A stretch of DNA of 64,000 nt from positions 1-64,000 of the forward strand of contig MU119414.1 in assembly GCA_014904845.1 (NCBI GenBank), written 5' to 3'. This document shows positions 30,979-42,749 of this stretch, one piece after another. Each line of letters starts with the position of its first letter. The first letter of the stretch is position 1. A program made the position numbers and the translations under genes. Source of the DNA: Acephala macrosclerotiorum (Eukaryota; Ascomycota; Leotiomycetes; Helotiales; Mollisiaceae). The notes beneath the pieces are model-generated. The model was not told where the DNA came from, ran no database searches, and was given only the letters and a program-made list of their open reading frames with translations.

Positions 30979-31923
30979 TCATAACCTAAAGAAATTGCCG
31001 AAAAAATCAACTACTTTAGGACTAGACTCTTCCAGATCGTCATAAAGATCGAAACGATTCTTTCCTTCGATAATAAAGAGGTCCTTGGGATTCCTAACAG
31101 CCTCTATCGGCTTCTCGCTAGAATGTAGCGTTTGAGCTTTGGTGCCGGCTATCATGAGTAATGGCCGTGGCGAGATGAGGTGCTGGAAGTTGAACGAGTC
31201 GTAGCTGACCATGAGGTCGTAGCTACTCCCTCTCGCGGGAAGTAATTCGGCATGTGCATATATTCGAGTAGAGGGTGTTGATGAAGAAAAGTACAAAGCA
31301 ACAAGAGAAGGGTGATTCTTACTACACAGCAGCATCTTTGAAAAATGAATCAGCATTCCCAGGAACTTGGTCAGGATCGGTAGGGAACATCGCCGGCACA
31401 TCCCCATGCGCTTTCTTCGCCTCACTCGTCCACCATTCCCCGGCCACCTTCAAAGCTCCAGCAACAGCCTCCGGACTCTCTTTATCGTTCTCCTCATGCA
31501 AGCCCCCATTTTTCGTCATCCTTCCCAAACAAGCAGCTGACAGTAGCCAGAGCCTTAATTCTCGCATCGGACTGAGCAGCATGAGATGTATATCCACCAT
31601 TCGCACAAATACCGAGAACCCCAATCCGTTCTGGGTCAATCTTGTTTTGGAGTGTGGTCAAGTAGCCGACTGCTGCTTTGACGTCTTCTGCCAGTTGATG
31701 AGGGTCCTAGTCCGCAGGGTAGGCCAGTGCTTTCGCCTTGGCAGCCGGCATCGAAGGTGAGAGCGTAGAAACCGGTGCCGCTGTTTGTTCTTTTACACCA
31801 GTCATGGGGTAACCGGCTACTGTTGCAACGCCTTTGCGGTTGGGAGATTCAGTTGAGGGGGTGTAGGGCTCGCCGCCGATTGTTAACATGAAAGATGGGA
31901 ATTGTACTTTGGTTGGTGAAGCC
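30979..31923 (-). pseudogene. Alpha/beta hydrolase (dienelactone-hydrolase-like) with stop, frameshifts and lost nucleophile
   Basis: Begins at ATG 31923 (MASPTKVQFPS). TPSTESPNRKGVATV and TGVKEQTA match fungal alpha/beta hydrolases of about 320 residues. A stop at 31707-31709 follows a scrambled stretch. Homology then resumes in the same frame with [16 protein letters not shown] and [17 protein letters not shown]; the nucleophile elbow GICASGG of relatives reads GICANGG, so the catalytic Ser is Asn. Another frame change follows near 31545 ([20 protein letters not shown]), then stops near 31322. The last third (SYDLMVSYDSFNFQHLISPR, FDLYDDLEES) is open to 30979. The order is complete, so this is an in-place decayed gene. 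Ser-to-Asn needs a G-to-A change, as RIP can give. Confidence 0.8.
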
Positions 31924-32309
31924 ATTTTGTACACAATTTTTTGGGTTTGAAGAGGAATAAGTGAAGATCTGGGAAATTGCTTGATGGATAAATGTGATAG
32001 CCAATATCCGGTTTTGGATAAGGTTATAAGGTTGTACATCCGTACGGTATGTAGTTTTCCCCGTCCGAAGATTTTATGTCAACAACCTAATTAGTGGCCA
32101 ACCGAAGAGGCAAACGCGGTTTCGAAATCCAATGTATATCGCTGCGCTATCTGTTCCAAACTTTCACATTATTCGATGAGGTGAAGGGAATTTCCAGTAA
32201 CGCATTTCTCCGACACTTGTTAGTAAAAAGGTTCTTTTATCACGCATTACGAGTCTCTGCACCCGACCAACTCCGAGAATCCCGACCTAACACAGTGAAC
32301 TAGGACATA

Positions 32310-32560
32310 AGTAGACTTAGCACCGGGTGAAGTAGAACAGTATAAAAAGATATTAAAATGAGTTGTACTGGAAGCAAATGTACACACCTCGAGCTCTCAC
32401 TCGACCTCAAGTCGCCATCTCTTGAGACCGAACCCCATCCTCCACCATCCTCCATGTCGAGTATACTAGTTTCCTGAACTGCACCGCCAAGCCAAAAACA
32501 CCAAAATAGTAGCGTCAAAGAACAACGAGAAATTCGAACTCCTCTGGACCGACATTGCCT
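32310..32560 (+). pseudogene. Relic of the promoter and first codons of the SnoaL-like gene at 44530
   Basis: The segment lines up with 44345-44575. Shared in order: a TATAAA box (32341-32346; 44368-44373), ACACCTCGA, CTCACT/TTCATTCGA, TGAGACCGAACCCC, and the coding start TCAAAGAACAA, GAAATTCGAACTCCTCTGGAC. At the start codon position the relic has ATA where the intact gene has ATG. Similarity stops after LLWT. So a copy of the gene's 5' part, including its promoter, sits 12 kb from the functional copy and has decayed. Confidence 0.75.
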
Positions 32561-32570
32561 CGCCGAATTT

Positions 32571-33032
32571 AGCGGGTTTGGTCACTGATTTATGCGATGA
32601 CTGCCCAAACCAAGGAATTTATGAATGAGTATAAGCGAGCTCGTTCGTCCGCTAAAAAATCCCCCTATAGATGATCTTGATGCCTTTAAAGAGGACTTGA
32701 AAGGGCCTCCATCGACCGCCAGGCCCCACAATAGCCGCGGATTCTAAGAACACCGAAATTTTATCCATTTTAAAAAGTCTTAAAAGAAATCCGAAAATTA
32801 GCATATTAATTAAAGCGATGAGCCCAATCATGAATATCGACTTTTTAATTTAATCTGATTATATTAAAATTAGTAAATTCTTTCCATAGCGGTTGGTAAT
32901 TGGACACGGCTAATTGGTAAACCCTTTGGTTTTAGTAATTCCAACAACACAACATTACGATCGATTGCAGGCCTTCAACAATCCAGCCCGCAAAGCAGCA
33001 AACGGTCCAGAGAAGAAAATCGGGCTAGAAGC
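32571..33032. other. AT-rich intergenic upstream of J-domain gene
   Basis: Contains an AT-rich patch (32755-32885) with few CpA/TpG, similar in look to the large island at 35.4 kb. No gene seen. Confidence 0.4.
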
Positions 33033-34528
33033 ATGGCACCTACCGCTATAACTCACGACTACTATGCAGTTCTAGAAGTGGAGCAAACCGCTACTCTAGG
33101 CGAAATCATCAAATCATACAAACGATTAGCTCTTCTCCGTCATCCAGATAGAAATACAACGCGCAATACTACAGACGAATTCCAACTTGTTTGTTGATTG
33201 TCCTTTTACTGCTATCTCGAGCCTGCAATCGCGGGATCCTAGATATTTTGCTGACACGACCCTGGGTATTGCAGTTAGGCGCGGCGTATGAAACTCTAAA
33301 AGACGAAAGCAAACGGCGAAATTACGACCTCATTTACCCACAAATAAAAAACACTAGAACTCCACCACGCCCAACCCCGCAAACCCCCCGCCCTGCACCC
33401 GGTGCAACTAAATCGAATCAAGACGACACAACAGAAGCCACTGCCTCAATCTCAGCTATCCTAAGGGCAAAACAAGAACGCTTCGCAAGCTGGTCTAGGA
33501 CACAAAAAGTCTATGATGACTCAATATTCGAACTCAGGAGAGAGATAACGAGGCTGCAGAGCGTAATCCGCAAATTCGAGGATATCGAAAAGGCCGAGCG
33601 GGCCGAAGAAGCAGCTGCAAAGAGTTGGTCAAAGTGGCTTCTCTCCCCTCTATACCAAAAGCCCGTCGAAACCGAGGAAAGGAAGGAACAAAAGGCGAGA
33701 GACCGGTTGCTTAGATTCCATATCAAGAATTTCAGAGAAAGAGATTTGCAGAAGAAGGAGTTGGAGCGAAAGGAACTCGAAAGCCTTTTGAGAACCAAGC
33801 GCCAGGAGTTTGATAATGCGAATAAGAAGGATGACATCGCTAAATCTGCGATCGAAGAGCGAATACGAGCTAAAAGAGAGCGGGAGCGGCAAGAGAAGGA
33901 GAGATTAGAAAGAGAAGAGTTACAAAGAGCTTGGAAGGCGAAGTTGGAGAAGATGCAAAGGGAAGCAGCAAGAGCAGAAAGAGAGAGGACCGAGCGGCAA
34001 GAGAAGGAGAGAATGGAGAGAGAAGAAATGCAAAGAGTTTGGAAAGAGCAGTTCGAGAAGAGGCGTAAGGAAGCAGCAAGAGCAGCAAGAGAGAGGGCTG
34101 AGTTGCAAGAAAAACAGGCGACAGAACGGAAGAAGAGAGAACAGGCAGAAGAGGCTGCTAGAAAGGAACGAGCTGAGGAGATTCGAAAGAGGCAAGAAGC
34201 TGCGAGGGCTTCCGAGGCCTTCCAAGGTAATCGAAAGGGGCAAGAACAACCCGTGAGGTCTTTCGCTGGAGCAAGAAGCCCAAAGCATTTCTCCGAGTTC
34301 AACACGAGTACCCCTTCGATTTCAACAACCAGATCAGCGAAGGAAACCAAACCCACAAAGGCAACTTGCCGTCATGATGCCTGGTGGCCCAAACTAGAGG
34401 GACGCAGGGTTTGTGAGAAGTGTTCAATTACTTATGGTTATTTGCTGCAGTGCCCGAAATGCGAAGTGAAAACATGCGCGAGCTGCCAGCAGACCCTACG
34501 ACCACCGAGAAGGAACCGAAAGAAGTGA
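33033..34528 (+). CDS. J-domain (DnaJ/Hsp40) protein with coiled coil and C-terminal Cys-rich finger
   Basis: Exons 33033-33188 and 33275-34528 sum to 1410 nt, 469 residues. The J domain is residues 8-80: DYYAVLEVEQTATLGEI, RLALLRHPDRN with the Hsp70-activating HPD at 37-39, and AAYETLKDESKRRNYD coded across the intron (86 bp, ending GTATTGCAG). A Pro-rich linker follows, then about 250 residues of Lys/Glu/Arg-rich coiled coil with repeated units such as KERMEREEMQRVWKEQFEK. The C-terminus has HDAWWPKLEGRRVCEKC and CPKCEVKTCASC, a likely zinc-binding finger. It should recruit Hsp70 to some client; location unknown. The start is the first ATG before the J domain. The 281-codon antisense frame is a shadow. 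Confidence 0.85.
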
Positions 34529-35340
34529 TATCTGACTAATTATATGAGCCAACTTTGGGGTGTAGTCTGAGGTTCGCGATGTGTTGTCTAGTACCTCCGA
34601 GCAATATTCTCTGCTTGTGAAACGATTGAAAGGAGTTGGAAGAGTTAAATTGGTTTTAGGATGAGTGAAAGAGAATCCATGTTTCATACTACAGGTATCT
34701 ATTCGATCGAAGAGATAAGATGAGTAGCTTGCAATTTGCCGAGCAATTTCCAATGTCTAGCGTTTCGGTGGGGGGCGGGGGGCAGGACTTCAAAGCTGAG
34801 GTTAACTCGGATTTGAATTCAAAGAGTATTTATTTCTTAGTTTACACGTCGAAGGAGAAGATAAAACAGTCGTCAACGCAATGAATATCAAATTGTGAAT
34901 TTTGGAAAGGAAGTAAATAAATTCAAAGCGAGGTCATAAAGTTCGATGAGGAAGAAAAAATCATAGACTATTTGCTATATTATTATTCTACAGCCATAAA
35001 TGAAGTCTTCGCCAGGAAGACTGCTGAAAAGGAGGCTTAAATGATGAAAATCGTAGCTAGGACCGTATTTACACCCTAGGAGAGGAAAAAGGGGTCCAGA
35101 AGAATGTCATAGTTCTTCTATGCCGCCTTTCTAATACCTTTCTCTGTCGTGGGAAGGAGTGTTGCTTGTCGTTTCAACACCCAGTCGCTAGCCTTTTGTC
35201 TGCTTCTTTGTCTGCTTCTCCTCGTCCACAGATTCCAGCAGAGAATGACAATGTTTATCAATGGGGCGGCCACGACAAAGTAAACCTATAACGACTTGAT
35301 GATTCCGTCACCGAGAGCGGCATACCAGTCGAAGACAAAG
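34529..35340. other. Intergenic, left flank of the AT-rich island
   Basis: No supported coding sequence. The composition changes sharply to very AT-rich after about 35340. Confidence 0.4.
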
Positions 35341-36530
35341 TGATTATTAAACTAATCAACTTTTAATTATTCGAGTAAAATAAATAATTGAATAATTAAT
35401 AATAAGAATAATCGCTAAATAATTTAAATGATTTATTGATTAATTACTAATTAATTCCAGTAAAACTAAAAATATATAAAATCGAACTTTTTAATTTTAA
35501 ATTATTTTTAATATTAAAAAGAGTAATTTTTAAATATTTTTAATATATAAAATAATAAATATAAAAAAATTAAAATTATTTAAATTATATAATATTATTA
35601 TATAAATAATTAAAAATAACTTTTTATATAATTTTATAATAATTCGTAATATAATTCGTTCGATTTATTTAATTATTATAAGTTTTTAAAATAAATTTTT
35701 TTTATTCGATATATATTTTATTTTATAAGTTTTATAAAAACGTTTTTATCGAAAATTATAAATTTTTTAATTTTATTAATTTATTTTTATTTTAAATTTC
35801 AAATTAAAAGTTTTTAATTTAAACGTTTTATAAGTATTTAAAATTAAAACAATTATTAAAATAAAATAATTTTAAATTTTATCGAGTAATAAAAATTTAT
35901 AAATTAATAAATTTTTTAATATTTAAAATAAAAACGTATTTTTAATAAAACTTTATATTAAAGAAAAACTTTTTAAAAATTTTATTTTTATATTTAATTA
36001 TTACGATCGATTTATTTAATATATAATTTTAAAAAAAACTTTTTTAAAACTTTTTTCGAGAATTGTATAATCGTAAAATAAATTTAATATTTAAATAAAA
36101 ACGTATTTAAAAAGTTTTAATATTTCTTATAAAATTTATTATTTTAACTCGTTTGATTTTGACCAATTAAAAGTTTTTTATTAAGTTTTTCTACTTCGAT
36201 TCTTTATTAAAATATTATAGTAAAATATTAAAATTTTAATTATTAGTATTAATATTAATTAATTAATTTAATAATTATTTTAGTCGAAAAATATTATTCT
36301 AAAAAAAACTAATTATTTATTATTAGTTTTTTTATTTTCGTTTTATATAAAAATAAAATAAAGAATTATTTTACGCAAATAAATATAAAAAAAAACTTCG
36401 AGTATTATTATAGTAATAATTTTTATTAATAAACTATTTTAAAAAATAACTTTTGTAATTTTATAATAATTGATCGCTAAATATATTAAAATCTAATAGT
36501 AATAAATACTTTTTTATTTCATTGAAAACG
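35341..36530. repeat. AT-rich, CpA/TpG-depleted island (RIP-like)
   Basis: About 1.2 kb almost entirely A and T. Remaining C bases are nearly all in CpG or CpT; I count only a handful of CpA or TpG between 35460 and 36240. That is the expected residue of RIP, which converts C to T preferentially in CpA. The original repeat cannot be recognised. Flanks return abruptly to normal composition. Confidence 0.75.
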
Positions 36531-36827
36531 TGGCAAACAGTTATTTTTACAAACTCTATAAGTGAGTGTAGCAGTCGGTTGAAAGATCACGTGAAAATCA
36601 AAGAACATTTAAACAAAGAATTACAACGAATTTATTCACGATTTCCGAGGTAATAATAAATATAAATCTTTACAAGATTTAATAACTTGTTATAATTTTA
36701 AGAATGTTTTGTTCATTCCTACCGGCATGGGTATTCTTCGACGCAATCACGGGATAGTCACCCTGCAACGACCTCCCGTTTTAACTCGCACTTTCAAAGT
36801 TAGACACTTGTTTAGAAATTATAATAT

Positions 36828-37067
36828 TCAATAGCCATTTCTGTGAGGTTCGAATTTATATCGGGTGATCAAAGGCAAAGAATGCTTGGGAAACGCGTTA
36901 GGCGTGAAGTCTTTCCATGCCTTTGCAAGTTCGGCATAAGGTGGAATATGTTTTGCGAGTTGCAGTAAAACTTCCAGTCTCCAATCAAAATATTGCTTGA
37001 TACGAACTTCAACAATAAAAGCGCGGTTGTGCTCTCTTTTAATAGATGCTAAGATGGAATTTCTCAA
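36828..37067 (-). CDS. Hypothetical ORF fragment beside the AT island
   Basis: A 79-codon frame with a plausible protein-like composition (REHNRAFIVEVRIKQYFDW, LLQLAKHIPPYAELAKAWKD). Related-looking short frames continue on the minus strand to about 37330, broken by stops. It may be the surviving edge of a gene or transposon lost into the AT island. No family recognised. Confidence 0.3.
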   Translation of the reverse strand: MRNSILASIKREHNRAFIVEVRIKQYFDWRLEVLLQLAKHIPPYAELAKAWKDFTPNAFPKHSLPLITRYKFEPHRNGY

Positions 37068-38081
37068 GCCATGCTCTCGAAGTTAGACTTTATCGTTGTA
37101 TAAATCGTGCTTGCTGAATGACCGCAGGTTCAAATTCATTCTTATATATACGAAGTCTAGCATTCACAATTCGATCTTCCGTTTCCACCATATTCTGGAA
37201 CTGTTCGTCCGAAATACCACGTACACTCTGGGTCGGCTCTACAAATTCCCAGGGTCTCGTCTTCGACCGTCACATCCACGAGACTTTTGACTGCATATTT
37301 GTGAGACCCCTGACAGTCAACGGCGTGTAATCTATGAATATTACTAACAGCTTCAGAGACCTGTCAATCGAAATCTACTAGAGATGGATAACCCTTATCA
37401 TGGTGGCAGAAGTGTGGCGTCTGTTATCAAGTATATACTTCCCCAATCTGTCAAAAAAAAAAAAATTTAACTGCCTCGCCCTGGCTTGCTCTCATTTATT
37501 CATGAAATCTGGCGCTATGTGGGCACGAACGTTGCTGATTGCCGAGTTGGGATAGGGATCCTGCAGCGCCAGCCGGTCAGGCTCCAATGCTGTTCCATTA
37601 CATAGATGGGCGAGCAACAGTGGCGGAGAGGCTCGCAAACAATCTGCAAGCCACATCGCTGAAGCAGAATGAGAGAACCATGGGAAGGCTACTAAAAGAT
37701 CTTGACATCGTCCTGACAGGTCGTGGTAGAAGCTAGGGGAGAAAGGGAAGGTGAAGGGTGGCAACGAAGGATACATAGGTAAAAACAGAGAATACATTGC
37801 AACAGTTAGCCCACCATTTGTAAAGTACGGCTTGGGGTTTGAGACATATAGAAATAATGCGGGTCTGGAACAACTTCCTCAACTCAATGTTCACATACAA
37901 AGGTTTGCTCACCACATTGCACTTTTAGGTTGGCATGATGATACTAGCAACGAAAGTTCATTGCTAGCCTTATCCCAGTTGAAAGAGTGTGTCAAAATAT
38001 CAATGCGACACTGTCTTAGAGTTAGACTCGAGAAACCTGCCCTGACTCGCTGTTGCGAGATGATCCTTATAGACTTCCAAA
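37068..38081. other. Intergenic, downstream of the NLR gene
   Basis: Short frames on both strands (for example 37096-37330, 37492-37797 and 37751-38227), none supported. Contains a 13-nt A run near 37453-37465. Confidence 0.35.
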
Positions 38082-41000
38082 TCACTGCTTCCCACGTGCT
38101 CCGCTTGCGCTCGAACCTTGCTGCAGGGCAGCACCAGGGACCGAGGCATGACTGGCTTCAAATCCTGTCAGAAATTCATCGATATCAATGTCCCCTTGGA
38201 TGCTGGTCTGAGATGCCACTGTCGTAGGACCAGAGCGTTCAGTATGGTCACCTCCAAATTCAGTCTGGAGATCGGCCGACGGTTGGTGAAATGAGATACC
38301 GCCCCCATTAGTCATGCTTGACGAACCAGAGTAGAACCCAGAATCAGGTTGAGAGCTCAGCTGCTGGGGGAACCAGGGTGTTGACATTTGAGGTAATGGT
38401 GACCATTCGAAATTGAAGGACGAGTCGCCGAGCGCGAGTGGTTGGTATACTGGAAGCCCACCCCTAGTCGTAATGTTTGAGTTGTCACTAGGCCCCACAA
38501 AACGGCTGGCGGCTCCAGGCACAACAGGACTCACGACTGAAGCTTGGTGATTGTCAATGAGAGCCAGAAGGGAGTCAAGGCGATCTACATCCAGTTGGGT
38601 TGGATCATTCATGATTTGAAGCATACGGCTTCTGAGGACAGGATCCTGGGCTCGAGCACGAGCGCAGGACTGATCGTAAAGCTTCTTTGACATTTTCTCT
38701 TCTTCGTAACCTAGGTTGGTGTCAGCTGTATGCTCAGTCCATGAGGTGAAAAGCGACTTGCTGGGAGAAGGAATGGACGTTATTTCCACAAGGGGAAACA
38801 GGATTCGATAAACCCCTTTCCAGTATTCCAGTTCATCGCCTTTGAATACCCTCTTAGTCGTACGAGCCTTCAATTGCTTGCGCTGCTTCTCATCGAACCC
38901 GTCGCCATAATCTCTGTCCAGATTCGCGGAACATGGTGTTGCAGCCTTGTAATGAGTAACAAGGGTTTCTGGGTCGTTGAAAATGAGGCAGCATCTCTGG
39001 CAGATATGTACAAAATGGTGTTTATACAAGTGTTCCCTATACACCTGTTAGTGAACAGCAACCCGAGCCTTAGGGGAAAGTATTTATTTTACTTTACACG
39101 ATTGACAGATGGCCACCCTTGGCCACCTTGGCCACGACAAGACTTGAGCGATCCGTACCGCTCTGGATCGTACTTGTGGTAAGGACATGCAAGCCTCAGG
39201 CCAAGTTCGCCTGAAGAGAATGATGGATCTGGTTCTAAGATTGGCTGTTTATTGGGCTCGTTCCCAGAACCTCCCAGCCCACGACCAGTTCCAGATTCCT
39301 CATCATTGCGATTTCTCTTCTTGGATCCTGTGTCTGCATTGTCGCTCGTTTGATTGTTCGTTCCAGACGCGGCAGATTGATCACCCGCAGATGTGGAAAC
39401 AGGACTTGCGGTTGAAGAGGGACAGGAGCGGGGAGAAGACCAGTTCGTGTTGCCAAGTTGTCCCAGAAGGGAGGAAGCAACTCGCGAGGGCCAAGAGAAG
39501 GAAGTGTCTAACGATATGCCTCTTGATGTTGAGCTCTGTAGGTTGGCTCCACGCTCAAGAAGCTCTTCCGCGGTATCAATATGACCACCCGCAGTTGCGT
39601 AGTACAGGGCTGTATGGCCTGTGCATGAATTGACAATGTTGGGGTCAGCGCCAGAAGCGAGGAGCAAGCACACCGTCGCCACGTTGCCGTTTCTCGCAGC
39701 GTGGTGAAGTGCGGCCAAACCGTACCAGTTGTCAGTTGAGTTTGGATTTGCTCCTTTGCTTAGAAGTAACTTCAATGCCGTTTCATAGCCTCTTGCGGCT
39801 ACAAGGTGGAGAGCGGTGCTTCCACCAAAGTGATCATTAACCTCGGCTCCTTCTCGGAGGAGCATGTCAATCACTTTCGCGTTGCCTCGCGAAGCCGCCC
39901 ATGCCAATGGCGAGAGCCCATGGCGAAGATCCCTAGATGCGGTGTTGGCACCTGCCTCAAGTAAAAGTTTGACAAGGGTTAGATCCCCCTTCTCAGACGC
40001 AACTGACAGTGGGGTACGCCCGACTGCATCCTGGATATCCCAATGCTTAGACTGGTTCGCGTCACGAATGGCTAGGGCTAGGCTGTGAAGGCCAAAAGCC
40101 GCGGATATGTGGAGGGGTGTCCATCCCCAATAGGCGGATAGCTTTCCATAGCCCAAGCTTTGCTGATGCAAATGCGCCCAATGTCCCAGGACATTTGTTG
40201 ACGGCCAACTCAATACCTTAAGTAGATTGGTGTGAGATAGGTTGGGACTGTCTGCCAGCCTTGCATGTTCATGCCAGTGCTTCATGGCGTATCCTAAAAA
40301 TCCGTCCGCTTCTCTGTCGCTTGACTTGTGTTCTCTGCGACTGATATCTGCGTCGATCGAAAGGTATAAGGCACATGTCTCGGCAAGATGAAGGTTGGAC
40401 AATTTACTGTAGTCGTGCTTCTGCTTGGCCTTCCAGCGAGTTTCTTTTAGATAATCTAGAGCTGAACGATGAACAAACTGAATCGTCGGTCCTGGCTCGT
40501 GCAATTCAATGAGGCCCCAACAACGATCGACAAGCCAGCTCTTATCGACCACAGGAGGCGCTCGTTCTCTATTGAACGAAGCATACGAGCCCTCGCTGCA
40601 TAATTCTTGCAACGCTTGGCCAGCTCCAAGAGCATGGCACATCTCGTCGACCGAAAGTGGTCGCTTGGCGAATGAAGACCATCTCAGTACTTCGTCCGCC
40701 AAGTTGGGCGTGCCAAGCTGCTCATAATAGAATCGATCAAGGACCATGCTATACAGGTCGTTCAAATCTTCGGGGAAATCCAACAAGAAAAGTTTAGAGG
40801 TCTCAAGAGTATCTTCGGTATGCAGAAGCGACTCCACAACAAGTTTCACCCAGAGAAACACCCCATGTGCTTTTTCGAAGATGGTGTTCTGAATGTCGTT
40901 GATGATCAACTCTTCGTGCTTCCGTTTCAGAAATCGAGGAGCCCGGGAAATGCGTGACTCAACATATTGCCTGATATCCTGGGCGTTCTCAGCCTCGAGA

Positions 41001-42749
41001 ATGATCTTTTGATGCCATGGACGACGGATTGATTCCATATATCGATGAGGTCGACTAGTGATACAGATTTTTACTGGATGCTCCGGTATCTCGGAATTGA
41101 CGGAAGCGAGACGGCTCAGGAGAGATAAAACTCCAGCCGAATTTTCATCTGGGCACTCGTCAAGGGCATCGATGAAGAGGCACAGCCGGTGTTTTTTCGA
41201 AAAGCTCATCAAGGACTTTTCGAACAGGCCAGGGAGATTCTTAGATATCCATGGACTCCACATGCCACGAGACTCATCCGGTTTGGTGTAGCAGTCACGG
41301 CGTTGTGAGAGCAAAGGTCCGAACTCGGACATCGCACTTGGCATCTGCGATAGAATCTGAAAGATGAGCGATCGGAGGAGGGCGCCAGCCGTTGTGTTGG
41401 CACGATCTCGAGACCAATCGAAGTAAAAATACGCGACAGTGGTTTGCGGAATCTCGAAAGTATCGTTATTCAGCCTGTCTATAAGATAGCTGCAAAGGAC
41501 GCTTTTGCCTGAGCCCGTTCGGCCGCAAATCCAGAAAAGAGAATTGTTGCAGCTTTCCTTCCATGACTTGTAGACCTGGTGTTGGAACAACCACCCGTAA
41601 GTATTGGTGGCTGCTGGGCTTACACGACGGCGGCTGTAGTCGATATCAACCTTAAGCCAGTCGAGAAGTTCTATTGAATTGTTAGTTCTTGAGCAATTAT
41701 GGGCCTTCTTCTAGTAGACACTGACTCTGGAAGCCCTCTGAATTCTGCACAATTCGCGATTTAAGCTCTGTACGGAGTGTATGGGAGAGCTTTTTCAGTT
41801 CACCCACTACCCTCTGGTACTTCGGTTCGCGCGGATCGCTGAACTTGCAGAGATCCTTTATACTTGTTAATATGCACGACTCTAACAAGGTGTCGTATCA
41901 GACCCTACCTCGTGATTCGCGCGGATTGGAAGGTGCGTGATCCAGGTCGAGATCGGGTGGTCTTCATCTACAACCTAATCCAGTCAGAGCATTCAACCTC
42001 GCAAGACGTGGGGTTTTACATACCAGGCCAAATTCAGGACTCGGGAGCTCTTCAAAGAATGAGATAATCTGGAATCTGGGAACCTCTCGGGTATGAAATT
42101 CCCGGAACGCCTCTTGAAGTTGTCCAAGTTGCGAAGATAGCTGACCGAAATGAAAGTTTCCAGAGCTCAATTTGCGTCTCCCAGTCCCGATAGATACGCA
42201 ATACTGAATTACCCTGTCAATATCGCCTGAGCTCCCACGATAAGGTGTTCCGAAGAATACAATACCGGCGGTAGAATCAACGACCTCGCGGCGATTGTCC
42301 TCCAAGCTGGCGGAGGCGAGCAGCAATGCTTGCTTAACGACGAAGCCGCCCAAACTGTGTGCGACGAAGATCAGTTTTCGATTTTTCTGCTCGAACCGTG
42401 ATAAGCTAGGCATTGGAGATTCTGGAAGAGGAGCTGGACTCACCTTTGAATTGCGGTCACGATCTTCTATCACAGATCCTAGTAGGTCTTCGCCGACCGA
42501 CGAGAAGCTCAGCGACGCAGTGAGATCTTCCAAGCTGAATTGATACCCGAATGTAAGGACCCTGATCTTAGGGAGACTTCTGGGCAGAAGATCTCGTGGC
42601 CAGAAGACGCCAGACTCCTGTGATGTCCACGTGCTGCTGGAATCACCGTTTAGTCCATGAACGAAAACAACATCGAAATCGCTACTCTCATAATCGGCTT
42701 CGGAAGCCTCTGCCTCATGGATTAGGCTTAGACCCCAGTGTGATGCCAT
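38082..42749 (-). CDS. NLR receptor: SesB-like hydrolase, NACHT, ankyrin repeats, C-terminal zinc-finger module
   Basis: Five exons: 42024-42749, 41909-41974, 41726-41855, 39093-41670 and 38082-39036. They sum to 4455 nt, 1484 residues, frame kept throughout. Residues 1-260: alpha/beta hydrolase of the SesB/DUF676 type, with VFVHGLNG (28-35), FVAHSLGGF (nucleophile Ser132) and GIVFFGTPYRGS. NACHT: P-loop GRTGSGKS at about 356-363, Walker B LCLFIDALDE near 468, then a winged-helix-like region (DLYSMVLDRFY). About six ankyrin repeats lie at roughly 800-1030. A Ser/Asn-rich linker leads to a Cys/His module spliced across the last intron (LACPYHKYDP, SCRGQG, VKEHLYKHH, ICQRCCLIFNDPETLVTHY), then a disordered tail. 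Fungal NLRs of this kind detect non-self cues and trigger cell death; the hydrolase is the presumed effector. All key motifs are intact amid many dead neighbours. Confidence 0.9.

Noticed and set aside
33511..34356. A 281-codon antisense ORF rich in Ser and Leu
   Set aside because: It is the mirror of the Glu/Arg/Lys codons of the J-domain coiled coil.
37096..38227. Several short ORFs on both strands downstream of the NLR
   Set aside because: No family resemblance, no consistent splice sites, and similar frames on both strands.
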